A stretch of 64,000 nucleotides of DNA from Marsupella aquatica. Its lineage: Eukaryota; Marchantiophyta. How positions within the stretch are numbered: position 1 is the stretch's first letter; the number at the start of each line of letters is the position of its first letter. The notes beneath the pieces are model-generated. The model searched no databases. It saw nothing but the letters and a program-made list of their open reading frames with translations, and was not told the DNA's origin. The stretch lies in the NCBI GenBank assembly GCA_973895155.1, contig OZ316897.1, positions 3,472,001 through 3,536,000 on the forward strand, read 5' to 3'. Positions 1 to 16,277 of this stretch are shown in pieces. Both the position numbers and the translations under genes were made by a program.

Positions 1-866
1 CCTTTTTTCCTCATTGGGACTCAAAAAGGTTTGCAGTTGACTTCAAAAAATAATTTTAGATAAATGCATAACCAAAGTGCAACGTGAAGATTTCTTCATT
101 TGATATACTTGAGAAAAATGGGTGCAAGTATGACCTTAATAGGACAATCTTGCCCCTAATACACAAGGACAAGGCTGCTCAAAAGGGTTGGCTGGATGGT
201 AGCGTCAACGAGCTGCTAGTTTATGATCTGGATTGACAAAGGGGATGGGGAGGGGTGGAGACTGGGGGTTCCAGTTTCAAGTTGGCGCACAGTAGAGTGA
301 AGGATCCCAATTCTCTGTCTACAACAATATCCCAATAAAATCACTCCTCAATCATGCATAGATTGCATTATCAAGGGAATACTCCCATTGTGACAAGTAA
401 AGTGGAAGTGTCAAGGAATGGCCCCATACCTGGAACAAGGGCACCCTTATGATTGTCAATGTGTGAATTTATTTTCCCATTCAAATGCAGGGAGAGATTT
501 TATTTCTAATCATTGAGAATCTTCTAAACACTACAGTATCCAATCTTGCTTTTTCATTATCTTGGTCTATTTACAAAATGTTGTTATGGCCAGATGCCTC
601 CCTGGCCGTTTGATTATGGTGACATCATTTTTCTAGGTATGAGATGGACTTGAAAGTGCCCCTATGTACCTTTTTCTATGCACAAACTCTTCACAACTCA
701 CACTGTTTCCCAAATCCAGTTGCCAGGCCAAGTTGCCACTCTCTTTGAAATCCAGTTGCCAGGCTTAGGGCCAGGTTCCATGGGCCAGGGAGTACGATCA
801 CTCCCTCTGACACCCCCTGGGCCCAAATACACCCTATGTCAAGGTGTACACAGTATTTTAAATGTA

Positions 867-955
867 TGAATTCTGACTTAACGAGCCAAGTTGCCACTCT
901 CTTTGAAATCCAGTTGCCACGAATTCTGACTTAACTAGCCAAGTTGCCACTCTCG
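867..955. repeat. Two-copy tandem repeat, about 52-bp period
   Basis: The motif GAATTCTGACTTAAC followed by GAGCCAAGTTGCCACTCTC occurs at 867 and again at 919. A related copy of its second half lies at 728-762. It is non-coding. Confidence 0.6.
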
Positions 956-960
956 TAAAT

Positions 961-1066
961 CCTGTCAGGAGAAGAGGTTACCGGTGTGTAACCATTTTTA
1001 CAGGGGCCTGCTATAGTCATAATCTGGTGTCCTGAAAAGTTGAGCCGGTAACCTCTTTCCGGGCAG
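961..1066. repeat. Imperfect inverted repeat
   Basis: The left arm (961-983) contains AAGAGGTTACCGG and the right arm (1044-1066) contains its complement CCGGTAACCTCTTT; the outer ends CCTGTCAGG and GGGCAGG also pair imperfectly. Arms are about 23 bases with a 60-base spacer. It could be the end of a small foldback element. Confidence 0.6.
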
Positions 1067-1081
1067 GAGTTACGTACACTA

Positions 1082-1220
1082 ATGTAGGGCAGGGCTGGGG
1101 TTATAGGCTGTAACCTGCTCCCGGAATATTCAAAGAAGCTTCCCAGCTGCCGCCAGTCAGTTTCTTTTCATATTCCGGACGCAGGGTTACAGCCAGTAAC
1201 CCTGCGCCCAGACCTGCATT
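1082..1220. repeat. Long imperfect inverted repeat, MITE-like
   Basis: The arm at 1082-1131 (AATGTAGGGCAGG through GGAATAT) is complementary with a few mismatches to 1169-1220 (ATATTCCGG through CCTGCATT). Arms are about 50 bases around a spacer of about 38. The adjacent inverted repeat at 961-1066 shares GGTTAC/GTAACC cores, so both may belong to one foldback element just upstream of the first gene. Confidence 0.65.
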
Positions 1221-1521
1221 ACCCTATACTTTGAAATCCAGTTGCCACTCTCTCTCACTGAATACTCACCAACTCCCAATACTCACCAACTCCCAAGAGT
1301 GTGGGATTACCTGGCCATGCTCTAGAACACTTACCCTAAACATGAGTCACTTATGAGCATAATTATGGTGTGAGTGGATTGGGCTCGTAGGAGAGTAAAT
1401 TTCCTAACCATCCAAATATTGAAAGGGGAGTTTTTTTTCCAATGGAAGGTTGGCTGCTAAAATCGAGCTTTGGGGGCCAACTGTACAAGTCATCAGGATT
1501 TGGCTCTTTAGCTCTGTGTAA

Positions 1522-6325
<4,804 letters not shown>

Positions 6326-7286
6326 ACCAGGATCTTATTACGAATTCTTCGTAAGCGAAGGTATAAAATTAACTTATTCATACCCGGACGACCGAGATTT
6401 TTGTAACCTAGTGATTTTTTCCGAGTTCAAAGGATTAGCTTAAAGTGAAAAGTATTGCACTACGTAAGCTCAGATATTTCCTGCGGTTGGTGGATTCTCC
6501 ACTTTGGTGGGTGGGGATCACCACGAGCGTTTGTAAATTGTTGCTAGTATTTGTGGAGAACAGTCTAGGGAATGCGATATGCTACGAGATCAGTTCACCA
6601 TTATGGCAGACAGGTGAAATGGTACCTGTTGAGTCAGATGCTGTAATATCCCTTAGCTGTGCGTAGCTTGCGCCTTTGGCTTTTGGTAATGGTATACTGC
6701 TATAAGGCATCTAATTCTCACATTAAGCCTCATGACATTTCACTTTCAAGCCCCATCCAAGTGTCTAAAAAGATGGTAGATTCGATTGGGTTAACTTCAC
6801 GGGAGGGGAAGGACGATCATTAAATAGTAGAGGGCATACAATCCATCCCCAAATGCCCTCCCAATACCCCGAAAACATGCACTGGCTGAAATTTAGAGTC
6901 CTCGTGCATTGAATTCATCCCCAAATACCCACCCAATACCTTGAAAACATGCACTGGCTGGTTGGTAAGGGCTAGGAATGAAATTTAGCTCTCTGCATGT
7001 AATCCATCCCCAAATACCCACCCAATACCTTGAAAACATGCATTGGCAGGTTGGTAAGGGCTAGGAAGTCCACCGCCTGCCTTCCAAAGGCTCTATAATG
7101 TCCACACAACGCTCACAAAGTTATCCAGTGGGAAATATAAGGAAGGATGAAAGTTAAGGGGTGAAGAATATATCATCGCAACTATGCTTCACTGGGTAAT
7201 TGCTAACTACTGATTGTTGGTGACATTGAATACAAGTGCACATTTTGGCTTCAAGGCCTAAGTGCACTCCCACCTTTTTGTTCTGT
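6326..7286. other. Intergenic region after MetRS
   Basis: This is the 3' UTR of the synthetase gene followed by non-coding sequence. A three-copy repeat lies at 6844-7070. I recognise no gene. A plus-strand frame at 6445-6666 is open but has no familiar domain. Confidence 0.5.
6844..7070. repeat. Three-copy tandem repeat (72-89-bp period)
   Basis: Units start at 6844, 6916 and 7005 with CATCCCCAAATACCCACCCA and continue ATACCTTGAAAACATGCACTGG; copies two and three also share GGTTGGTAAGGGCTAGGAA. It is non-coding. Confidence 0.85.
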
Positions 7287-7489
7287 GGCCCTGCCTGGAG
7301 TGAGTATATCAGGAGCCAGCTGGCCCAGTTTTGGAACCCCACCATGCCCTGGTCTGCCCACCCCAATGTTGTGGTCCAGCCTGTTTGCTCTGGGGCCCTG
7401 CCGGGAGTGAGTATATTGGGACCAGCCAGCTGACCCAGTTTTGGAACCCCACCATGCCCTGGTCTACCCACCCCAATGTTGTGGCCCAT
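7287..7489. repeat. Two-copy tandem repeat (107-bp period)
   Basis: Copies start at about 7287 and 7394, each reading GGCCCTGCC then GGAGTGAGTATAT, CCCAGTTTTGGAACCCCACC and ATGCCCTGGTCT. Open frames across it on both strands come from the repeat and do not look like genes. Confidence 0.85.
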
Positions 7490-8726
7490 AAATTTTTCTT
7501 ACTTATCTAGGTTGGCAGTCCTGCTCTCCACAACCTAATGGGAAACAACCTGCCAAGACCACAATAGTGTGTGTCAAAGTTCTCCCCTAACACTTTGGTT
7601 ACGGCTTTAGTTTTTTGGACGTACCACCCTTATGGGGTACGTATTGTGGTAACCCATAACAATTCTGTCCTGGCTGTAAGTGCGTTTTATGTCCTGAGCC
7701 GTAACTCAGGTACAACTGTGCTTTGACACGACCTAATGACTGCAATCAGCCGTTGATTGAATGTCTGTAGCGGCAAGAGCAGAGACGCCGTAGCTGAGAA
7801 AGGCGAGATGGGTGGGGAAGGTTGTCAGCCCCTTCATGACCCAGACACATGGCGCCAAACTGGGCTCACTCATCCCCGATGGCGGGGTTGTTTTGGTGGG
7901 AGTGCTCTAATGGAACCCAAGTAGAACACCTTTTATGTTGAGGGCGTAAGACAGCCATGGAACGCCCTTCGTTCTTGAGGGCGCGGGGTAGGCATGGACC
8001 CCGGAGTACTGTACCCTCACCCTGACTCTACTCATCCTTTGCGAAACAGAGTGAGAGGCGCTCGTGGAAACACCACGGACATCCGCATCACATTTTATCC
8101 TTGTTCGCGTTGTGCACGGCCTCCTCTCAACTCGAAGAATGATGCGTCTGGAGCTGTGATGCTGGAGTGTCCTTCTGGCACGGTAAGATCCATCACCGCT
8201 GCGCATTATGATTCCGTTCTTGTGCAACGACATTCTGCAAGATTTGTTTCGGTGAATTTGGCTCATCATTGAGTTTTTCTGCATTATCATCCGTCGAGCT
8301 TTGTTTTGGTTAATTCCCCGTCATTTTGTATATTTGCATTGTTATTCGGTTTCATTTTGCTTTCCGTATAATTCCAGCTTTCGTTTTGTATCGTCATCCA
8401 ACAAGTTTTCTTTTCGCTTGATTTGGCTTTATTTCTGATTTGTCCATTGCCATTCTTCAAGTTTTGTTAGATTGGTTCTGATCTCAGTCAATTTTTTATT
8501 TTCTGTCTTTGGAGGGAGGTCCATTGATTGACGTTCCTCTGTAGGATTTGACATCGTGGACAGTGAGAATGTGCTGATGAATGATTTTGTTTGTTTTGCT
8601 GCTTCGTGTCTGCTATCATCACTCCTCATGGCGTTCCTTTTGCCTCTAATTTTCAGTTTTTATTTGTTGTTTTAGCTGTGAAATCATCAGGTGCAATAGG
8701 AGGGACTCGTTAACAGCAAAACAACG
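7490..8726. other. Upstream region of the plastid-protein gene
   Basis: No coding gene is recognised. The segment 7900-8180 is richer in G and C and ends at a possible donor, CACG then GTAAGA near 8181, so it may hold a non-coding first exon of the next gene. The stretch 8280-8700 is T-rich, like a plant intron or leader. Confidence 0.4.
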
Positions 8727-11700
8727 ATGCGGTCTCTTACGGGAACTGGTGCCCCGGTTTTGCCTCTGTGCTGCGCCTCTTGCACCCGGCCTTCTGGCTT
8801 GAATGCTTCATTGAAACCTGTCTCTCCTCATGTCTACAATTCCCCTTCGCCAAATTTTCGTCTGAGGCTGCTCTTGAAGAGAAGGCGTCAGGATGGCTCG
8901 CAGATACCCCGGCCAAGCGGGAGACGTGTCATGGCCAGCAATGGCGACGGGAACTCAGACTCACCTTCTTTTGTGAGTCTTTGCAGACCTTTCGTTTGCA
9001 ATTGGGCAATTTAGAATGCCTCACCCGAGTATGGAAGCATTGTAGTTATCTCACCGAAGCTGAGGTGGTGGTATTCAGTTTTGAAATGCTTTTTTGTAAA
9101 ATTCGGGCGATGAGAAAAACAAAGATGAGGCGGTGAAGTCAAAAGACTCCTCGTTGAAGCGAAATGCTGTTTTGTATCTGATATTGTCATTTACGTGGGT
9201 GCAGAACTCGATAACAAAACAATCTGACTCTGAGAAAGACGTACTGGCTGCCAAGGTAAACTGCGTCGCCCAACTTGAGCACAGTGCCATTAATTACTGT
9301 TTAACAATAAATTGTTTGATAAATGTTAATGTTAAACAGATGAAGGCATTTCTTCACTATGTTGTGCAAAACGATTTCGTAAGCAGAAAATCTTATACTG
9401 CTTTCCTTTTCCACCATATGCCTCGTACTGAGTTGAAAAACTTCAGGCAAACGATACTGTGGTTGTCACCAGTTTAATTCAAATGGAGAAGCTGCACAGC
9501 GGTCAGTTTAAGTGTGTGAGTTTCTGAACATAAGGAAACAGGACCATTAGAATTTGGAGCTAGAATATTCTTAAAGAAAATTCAGAAAGAATGATACGAA
9601 ATTCAACAGTGAAATGCCAGTTGGCAGCCGCAGAGGCAGAGGCAGAAGCTCTAAAGAAGGAGCTCGCAGCACGACGTGCGGGTGCAAGAGATGTCGATTT
9701 GGCAAAGCAGAAAATACCAACCCCTGAAAAGCGCATCGACGGAACTGGTTACCGAGAGCAATTATTTTCGGGCCCAGGTATGGAACGAACACTTGAACAA
9801 CTCATCTAGAGGAATCCCCTTAAAAGATTGCCTTAGCCTATTGCACCTTTGAGAAGGAGATTCGTTTTAGAGTGAAGTGTTTGTTTGGATGCTGTGAAGA
9901 AGGATTCCATTCATATATATCAAGTGGAACATGTAACTAGGAGAAGGTCACAAGATCGTGGATTGAAGAATGTCCTTGACTACTTCGAAAGGGCAGAGAC
10001 TAAAACTATACGCTGGAAGGAAACTAATTCGCTAATGATGATTTTTAGACCAATGAAATATCAACAGGTCCCTTTATTCTAGCATCTCTTCCTGCAGGGA
10101 GCTTAGTTAAAAGTCGCAATGCCTCAGAGAGGTGCAAGAATAACCTGGAAGTTCATTCAACCTGTCCAAACCGTTTGGAGTAACAGCTCCGAAGGGCTGA
10201 GACGTACTTTGACGTTTTCTGTCCCAAACAGGTGCAAGAAAGGAGCCGAAGAAGTGGGGTATCACGGAGGCAGAATTGTTCCTGTCAAAAGGAGCACCGA
10301 CTGAAGGCTCGGGTTTGGGAGGGGAAGCGATGGAAGCAGGTGCCGAAGCAACAATAAGGAGACGCTTGCTGATTGGGCTTGGTATAACGGCAATAGCTGG
10401 GGCATTGGCTTTTGTATGTTTCTCACGCCTCTGTGCACTGTCACGTTCATATTGGTCGTCAGGTACTTAGACTTGTCCAGCTAGAGAGCATTCAAACCAC
10501 TGGACAGGTCACGTCAGTTTCTATTAACTGAGTTGGCATCTCAAGGAAGTGTTAAAAAGTCAAGATGATGGAAAACTTGTGTAGAATCGAGATAGCTTAA
10601 TTGATAATATATAACAGTGATTGCAGAGACGTTAATTGGGCACTAAGCAGTGGCCCGTTCACCCTGGAAATCTCTTAATGCTGCAAAAGAAGATAGAACA
10701 GTTTGCTTGAAAAATAAAGTTTGGAGTTAACTTCTAGTTGTCAGACTGCCATATGTGATAATTTCAACAGTGTTGGTAACATACGAGGTGGACCTTGCTT
10801 TGGTTGTTGGCAGATTAAACTCCCCGTAAGTTTGAACAAGCCCTCAAAGCCTTTGTTTTTTTACGTAATCTTTATTCTCCGGCTGAAAGACCAACTACAA
10901 ATTTTGGAGGACAATGCATCAGGTAAGCGTGTCTTGCCACTCGGGTTGAGTAGCGGATCAGGGTTGTGAATTTTTAGCTAGATATTGAGAACACAGGATT
11001 TCCCTGAGGCTGAGGTGCTCGATGAATATTGTCAGAGGACGGTTGGGACTATCATACATCAAATCAGCGAACTACTCCTGACATATTTCTATCTCGCTCT
11101 ATTAGATGTGAAATTTGCAGGAACACAACTGAAAAGGATTACAGGAAGCAGAGAGGAACTGAAGGATAACTTTCTCAGGTATTTCTCGGCACTATCTTAT
11201 TATATGCTGTCGAATTGAGGTGTCCCTCATTGTATCTTAACGGGTAATGGATTATCGTCTGGAGGAAACTCTGGAAAATAAACGAATCCCTTGCCATAGC
11301 TCTAAGACAACATACAGGAGCTTGACTGTCCTTCACTTTAGATGGTACCGGAATGTCATGATTCTGAATGATACGGGTTGGATGGTGGGATTTTACAAAA
11401 GTGAAAACTAGCCGAACTGTGAATCGCTTACTGGTTGGTGAGGACTTAAACCCCCGAAGATTGGCATCTGTTTACAAGTAGGCACTGATATTGTAGAATT
11501 AGAGTAACCTGGGTCAGCTGTGGCGTCTTATTGTTAATCTGGTCTGGAATCATCTTGAGTAGATCTTCATTGGTGCGATCTTGCCAAACAATGACCTCTT
11601 GCAAGCCATCCTGGTAAAACAAATCTGACTTGTTTGCTGTTTTCTGGCATTGTGGGGTGGAGTGCGGCTGCTCTAATCGGTGGAGCAGATGGAGATCGTG

Positions 11701-12825
11701 CCACTCAACTTGCCTTTGACGTATTTGAGTATCTCAATCAGGTAACAGCCATTCTAGGATTTGCTTTTCTGTATTACAGGGAGATCTGGTGCTCCATTTT
11801 GACCCACTGGTTTGTAGTGATGCCCGAAAATATTATTGCAAAGTTTGCTGTGAGATTGGAGGGAGTGTGGTGTAAATTTGTACGTCTTTCATTAAATTGA
11901 TTTGTACAGTCAAATCCATCTACTGAAAGAAATGTTTCATATCGGAACTCTCATCTACAGGCAGACTACAGCAAATACTTTGAGAATGTGGGGGAGCCAA
12001 CTAGCGCGCAAGAGTGAGTGACATTCCTAGCAGATTAGCTTGTCATTAATTAACGGAGATATTTCATTTTTGTGAATATGGCTTGTCTTTATGATATCTT
12101 GTTAAGATGAATTAAAATCAGAGATACAGCGTCTAACGTTTTGGTCCAACTGGCTCATCATCAGTCAGGTCAAAGTTGTGACGGTCAACTGATGACTCGT
12201 CCTGGTGCAGAGTTGAGTTTCTCAAGTTCAGCCTCCAATCAATAAAGGTGACCATGAGACACTCTTACTCTCCCTCACGTGTAGTAACGCTCAGAACATT
12301 ACTCTTTGACGACGTAGATGCCACCTCGGAATTTGGAAGGTTGATTATCATAGTCGCCCATGCAGTCATTTTAACTCAAATGCTGCTTTTCGAGAAGACA
12401 TTCAGGCCTTGGATCCATAGGACTTCCTCTTTGGGACTTTTAGCCCGATTGGATGGTTGGTCCTCGCGTCCAGTTCTCCAGGAAATGGGATTCATTACAC
12501 TATCCATTTCCAAGAAAACTTGCGGAATGAATAGTAGATCTGCCAGGTGTAGCTGATATTGGTCCTGAATGTATTCTCGGGGCATAATAATTAATTCTGT
12601 AAAACAAGAAGAGCAACACGCTCGGCAATGTGGCTTCCAAGTTGGGCACTTTGTGTCGCGACATTGTATGCACTAGACCAACGCGTTGTTTGCTCAGTAT
12701 GTTTGGAAAGAGACCTAATGAAAGTTTCCGTCCTCTTGCAGGCTGCGCGTCTGAAGATAGAAGAGTATCTGACCCTTGTTCCGGCTGAATCATTGCAAGG
12801 TGCAACATTGCAACTAGCAACATGA
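8727..12825 (+). CDS. Unrecognised plastid-targeted membrane protein, 13 exons
   Basis: Proposed exons: 8727-8972, 9205-9255, 9340-9378, 9447-9501, 9610-9777, 10098-10131, 10239-10413, 10814-10922, 11121-11178, 11663-11741, 11961-12013, 12211-12247, 12742-12825. They join in phase to 1188 bases, 395 residues. The first 70 residues are Ser/Arg/Pro-rich, as in a chloroplast transit peptide. An Ala/Glu-rich coiled coil lies near 134-153. A segment with WGITEAELFLSKGAP precedes one predicted membrane helix (about 238-256, LLIGLGITAIAGALAF). A soluble C-terminal domain follows, with KPSKPLFFY, TGSREELKDNFL and ADYSKYFENVGEPT. I recognise no named family; the phase continuity and conserved-looking blocks suggest a conserved photosynthetic-lineage protein. 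The exon 6/7 junction is uncertain: a CAG acceptor at 10231 with an earlier donor also keeps frame. Exon 4 uses an unusual GTCAGT donor. Confidence 0.72.
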
Positions 12826-13982
12826 CTTAGAGCAGTGTCACCCTCTGGGCCCTGTCATTACGCCGTACATCACATTTATTGGCATAGAATGTAAATCTAT
12901 CTAGCAGCTCATTGTTTAGAGGAAGGACTCGGAATTTTGATCGTTCTCTCAGACGGATAAATGTCGATCTGAGCGAAAGCAGGATCGTTTGTACTCTATT
13001 GAATTTGCTGCAACCAGCTCAGCCTTCCTTCCTGCATCACACTCTTGACTATTCTGTTTGGGATCATGGGTTTGTAAAGGATCTAAACGGTTTTCCGGAG
13101 AGCCAAATTCTATCAGATTGAAGTGTCAGTTTCGTACCCAATGAATTTGAAGCCATTAGTGTCACTGAATTGTGATTCATATCTTGCATTTACTCTCTTG
13201 CACTGGACTGGAGTCCATCTCTGTTGGGCGGAACATTTTGTTACGTACACAGTGGTTGCAAACTGGTAGAAATTAAAGTGATATCTTCTTGAAGTCTTCC
13301 TTTCATGTTAACATTGTCTATGATCGTGAAAGATAATGGTCCCTGTGGATTCTCCTAGCTCTCGTCAACCAGTGTAGTGATAGGTGTCTTCATCTCCCTC
13401 AAGTTTAAACAATCATTCTAGATCATTGAGAGCCCTACAGACCACTGATTATGAGGAAACTCTGTCAAATGAAGAAACTCATTTATCCTACGCGATTTCG
13501 TATGGGATTTTCCATCTGGTAATATTCGAACCAGCTATTGCTGGAGCCAGACTGAACCTTTCCGGAGTTTTATCTCCAAAACCTCAGCCAAGAAGCAAAT
13601 GAAGGTTGAACGTGGATAGAAGTGACATATACAGTGTCGGGTCTCATGTTTCGACGGGTCTCATGTTTCGAAGCGAAATATAATGAAGTGTTGGAGTTCC
13701 CTAGAAACGATGTCAGGCATGCTAAAAGTACTGTTCCGTAATTTCCCTTCAAATAATGTCTCCATTACAGAGGTTGGCAAAGTACGAGAAACTCGTAGAA
13801 AAGCGGATCAGGACGAGTATTGGCGACGGTTTCTTGAGAGGCATCCAATTTCTCTAGTAATGTGGTGTCAAGTGACAAGATACTGACCTCGACGTGTCAA
13901 AGGCAGGATTTGGCATTGTATCTTTTGAGTCTTGTCAAAACGCTCCTCCCGAAGGGTTGTTACGCGTCAGGGCTCAACGTAT
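12826..13982. other. Intergenic region with nothing recognised
   Basis: This includes the 3' UTR of the plastid-protein gene and, at its right end, the downstream region of the minus-strand naphthoate synthase-like gene. Short open frames at 12912-13121, 13384-13602 and 13683-13886 show no known domain. No poly(T) run, which would mark a processed-copy tail, is seen left of 13983. Confidence 0.45.
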
Positions 13983-14915
13983 TCATTTAAATTTTGAGAA
14001 ATTTGGACATCGTCCCTCCAGAAATGCTCCTCTCCCTTCCTCAGCCTCATCAGACACATAAGAGTACGTCGATAAGTTGCCTGTCAATGCCTGCTGGTCA
14101 CTGCTCCCCTCTGTGGCATTGATAGCTGCCTTGAGGACACGGATTGCGGTGGGGCTATTTGACAATATTTCTCGACACCATTTTACCGTCTCCTGTTCCA
14201 GTTTATCAAGAGGTACTACTGTATTGACAAGGCCCATACCCAAAGCCTCCTGAGCATCATACAACCGTGCCAAAAACCAGACCTCCCTAGTTTTCCTGGC
14301 CCCAATCATATGAGCCATTGTGCTGACTCCAAATCCGGCATCAAAACTCCCTAGCTTTGGCTGAGTGCAACCAAACACAGCATTGTCCGCTGCAATGGTG
14401 AGATCACACACAAGCTGCAGAACATTCCCAGCCCCAACAGCATAGCCTGCAACCATGGCGATCACGGGCTTGGACAACCTCCGTATCTGCACTTGCAAAT
14501 CGAGAATAGTCAAATTGGGAAGCTCCCTCTGTTCTTCTCCAACATGACCTAAATTGGAACGAACGGCCACCACGCCTCCACTGCAAAATGCCCTATCTCC
14601 CTTTCCTGTCAGAATCACAACGCCAATCTCTGGATCATCTCGGGCATCGGCAAAAGCAACCTGGAGCTCCTCCACCGTCTTGGCTGTGAATGCATTCCGT
14701 TGTTCTGGCCTGTTAATAGTCACCTTGGCAATTCGTTCCCCTTTCTCATACAGAATCTCCTCAAATTCTTTCGCACCTCCTACACACCAACAAGGTCTCC
14801 AGTCGACAGGCTCCATCAGTGCAATTCGGTGCAATCTCTCGTGTCTGCTATTGCCTTCACTCCTGGTTATGTGCCTCGCCACCTGAGCCACGCGCTGTAG
14901 ACCCCTCTCCTTCAT
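13983..14915 (-). CDS. Naphthoate synthase-like (MenB/ECHID) intronless paralogue
   Basis: Crotonase-fold protein of 310 residues, closest by eye to plant 1,4-dihydroxy-2-naphthoyl-CoA synthase, the Dieckmann-type ring-closing enzyme of phylloquinone synthesis in peroxisomes. Family landmarks: [10 protein letters not shown] (67-76), [14 protein letters not shown] (101-114), [20 protein letters not shown] (138-157), [13 protein letters not shown] (170-182), GSFDAG (189-194), GLVNTVVPL (228-236), the [13 protein letters not shown] block (252-264) and C-terminal PNFSKFK. Differences from the family: SGGV instead of SGGD at 112-115, GAGN instead of GGGH at 161-164, and GCTQPK instead of GQTGPK at 182-187. 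A PTS2-like nonapeptide RVAQVARHI (8-16) sits where the plant enzyme has its peroxisomal signal. The 933-base frame is unbroken and has no introns. It may be a retained retrocopy with changed activity or a young decaying copy. Confidence 0.8.
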   Translation of the reverse strand: MKERGLQRVAQVARHITRSEGNSRHERLHRIALMEPVDWRPCWCVGGAKEFEEILYEKGERIAKVTINRPEQRNAFTAKTVEELQVAFADARDDPEIGVVILTGKGDRAFCSGGVVAVRSNLGHVGEEQRELPNLTILDLQVQIRRLSKPVIAMVAGYAVGAGNVLQLVCDLTIAADNAVFGCTQPKLGSFDAGFGVSTMAHMIGARKTREVWFLARLYDAQEALGMGLVNTVVPLDKLEQETVKWCREILSNSPTAIRVLKAAINATEGSSDQQALTGNLSTYSYVSDEAEEGRGAFLEGRCPNFSKFK

Positions 14916-15092
14916 GTCGGTGTAGTATTTGGTGTGTCTCTCTCTCTCGTTTCCCTATCTGGGACCCGTTGACTTCGAAATTCACTTCTCTTTGCTTCAA
15001 TTTTGAGCCTCTTGATATGCTCTGTGCATTCACGGAGAAGGATCAGGACCGGATGTACCTCGCTTGGCCCCTTAAAATTGCGTCCCCTACTA

Positions 15093-15254
15093 GTAATTCA
15101 AAATGTGACAATAGAGGGGACTGGGTCACTCCATACCATGATAAACTCCTAATTCAAAAGTGACAATAGTGGGGACTGTGTCACTCCATAGGACGATAAA
15201 CTTGTAATTCAAGTGTGACAATAGAGGGGACTGTGTCACTCCATACCATGATAA
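15093..15254. repeat. Three-copy tandem repeat (about 56-bp period)
   Basis: Units start at 15093, 15150 and 15205 with TAATTCAA, then GTGACAATAGAGGGGACTG and GTCACTCCATACCATGATAA. It is non-coding. Confidence 0.85.
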
Positions 15255-15393
15255 ACCCAATAATTTTTAAATCACTAAGTGCAATTCTTAATACATATCT
15301 GGTTTAATGTTTTTAATTTGCAAACCCAATTATTTGTAAATCACTAAGTGCTATGCTGAATACTTATCTGGTTGAATGTTTTTGATTTGCAAT
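15253..15393. repeat. Two-copy tandem repeat (about 70-bp period)
   Basis: AAACCCAAT then TTTTAAATCACTAAGTGC at 15253 recurs at 15322, each followed by TATCTGGTTTAATGTTTTT or a close variant. It directly abuts the preceding tandem array. Confidence 0.8.
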
Positions 15394-16115
15394 TTCCGTA
15401 TGCCTTAAAACTAGTGGATGCTTTCATTCAATTCTGGCCGGGATCAGTTCTTGCTAAGTGCATGCTCTGTAACCGCATGGCCTTGCTTGCAAGACGACCA
15501 GTTTTTGCCTTTTTTCTTTTCCCTTGTTCCGGCCATTTTGCACTTTTGTTGGACTTTTGGTAAGTGCAAAGGGTCTGCACTAATCAACAAATATTTAAGT
15601 GCAAACCCTCTATAATTGGTATGTTCACTTCTAGGTAAGGGCATGGTTATGGGACAAGTGGGGGTTTAAGATTACCATTTTGCTAACCACTTAAACCTGT
15701 AGTCTTTCTATTCCTTTGATATTGCGGGGAGAATTTTGCCCCCTACATCATGGAAATCAACAATTTTGCAAGTCTTTCCCGTTAAATTTTGCATGGAGAT
15801 TTGACCCTACGTGGTAATCAATAATTCTGTTGCAAAACTTGTTTTTTAGTCAAAGTTAACACAATCATTCTAGATGGAATTTGAGGCACGTTGAGGCAAT
15901 TTGTGTCAAAGTTGTCATTAGAACACACAATTATGTCTATTTTTCTGGTGTTTTTTCAATAGGATTAAAAGGTCATATGATTATCGCCACTGAGGCTGAT
16001 ACTGGTCTCGAATCGCACTGTCCTTGGGATGCTCCTGAATTGAGCTAAAGTTGAGCTCACCTGCAGCATGAGGGGCACCGTTGTGTCATCCTACACTGAT
16101 AGTAGAATGCTCAAT

Positions 16116-16277
16116 TTCACTCGAAATCAAACACAGCATACAAGAAGATCTGTGAAGCAAAAAAAATTTAGTCAGTAAGAGAAATAAATCTTACTAATAA
16201 TCACTTGAAATCAAACACACCATACAAAATGATTTGTCTAAGGCAAAAAAAATCAAGTAAGGCAAAGAAATCTTACT
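16116..16277. repeat. Two-copy direct repeat (85-bp period)
   Basis: CACTCGAAATCAAACACAGC at 16116 recurs as CACTTGAAATCAAACACACC at 16201; both copies continue through an A-rich stretch to AAATCTTACT. Confidence 0.8.

Noticed and set aside
10985-11110. Possible extra exon with DFPEAEVLDEYCQ between exons 8 and 9 of the plastid-protein gene
   Set aside because: Its frame does not fit the phase of exon 8, and exon 8 joins exon 9 directly in phase to give SGTQLKRITG.
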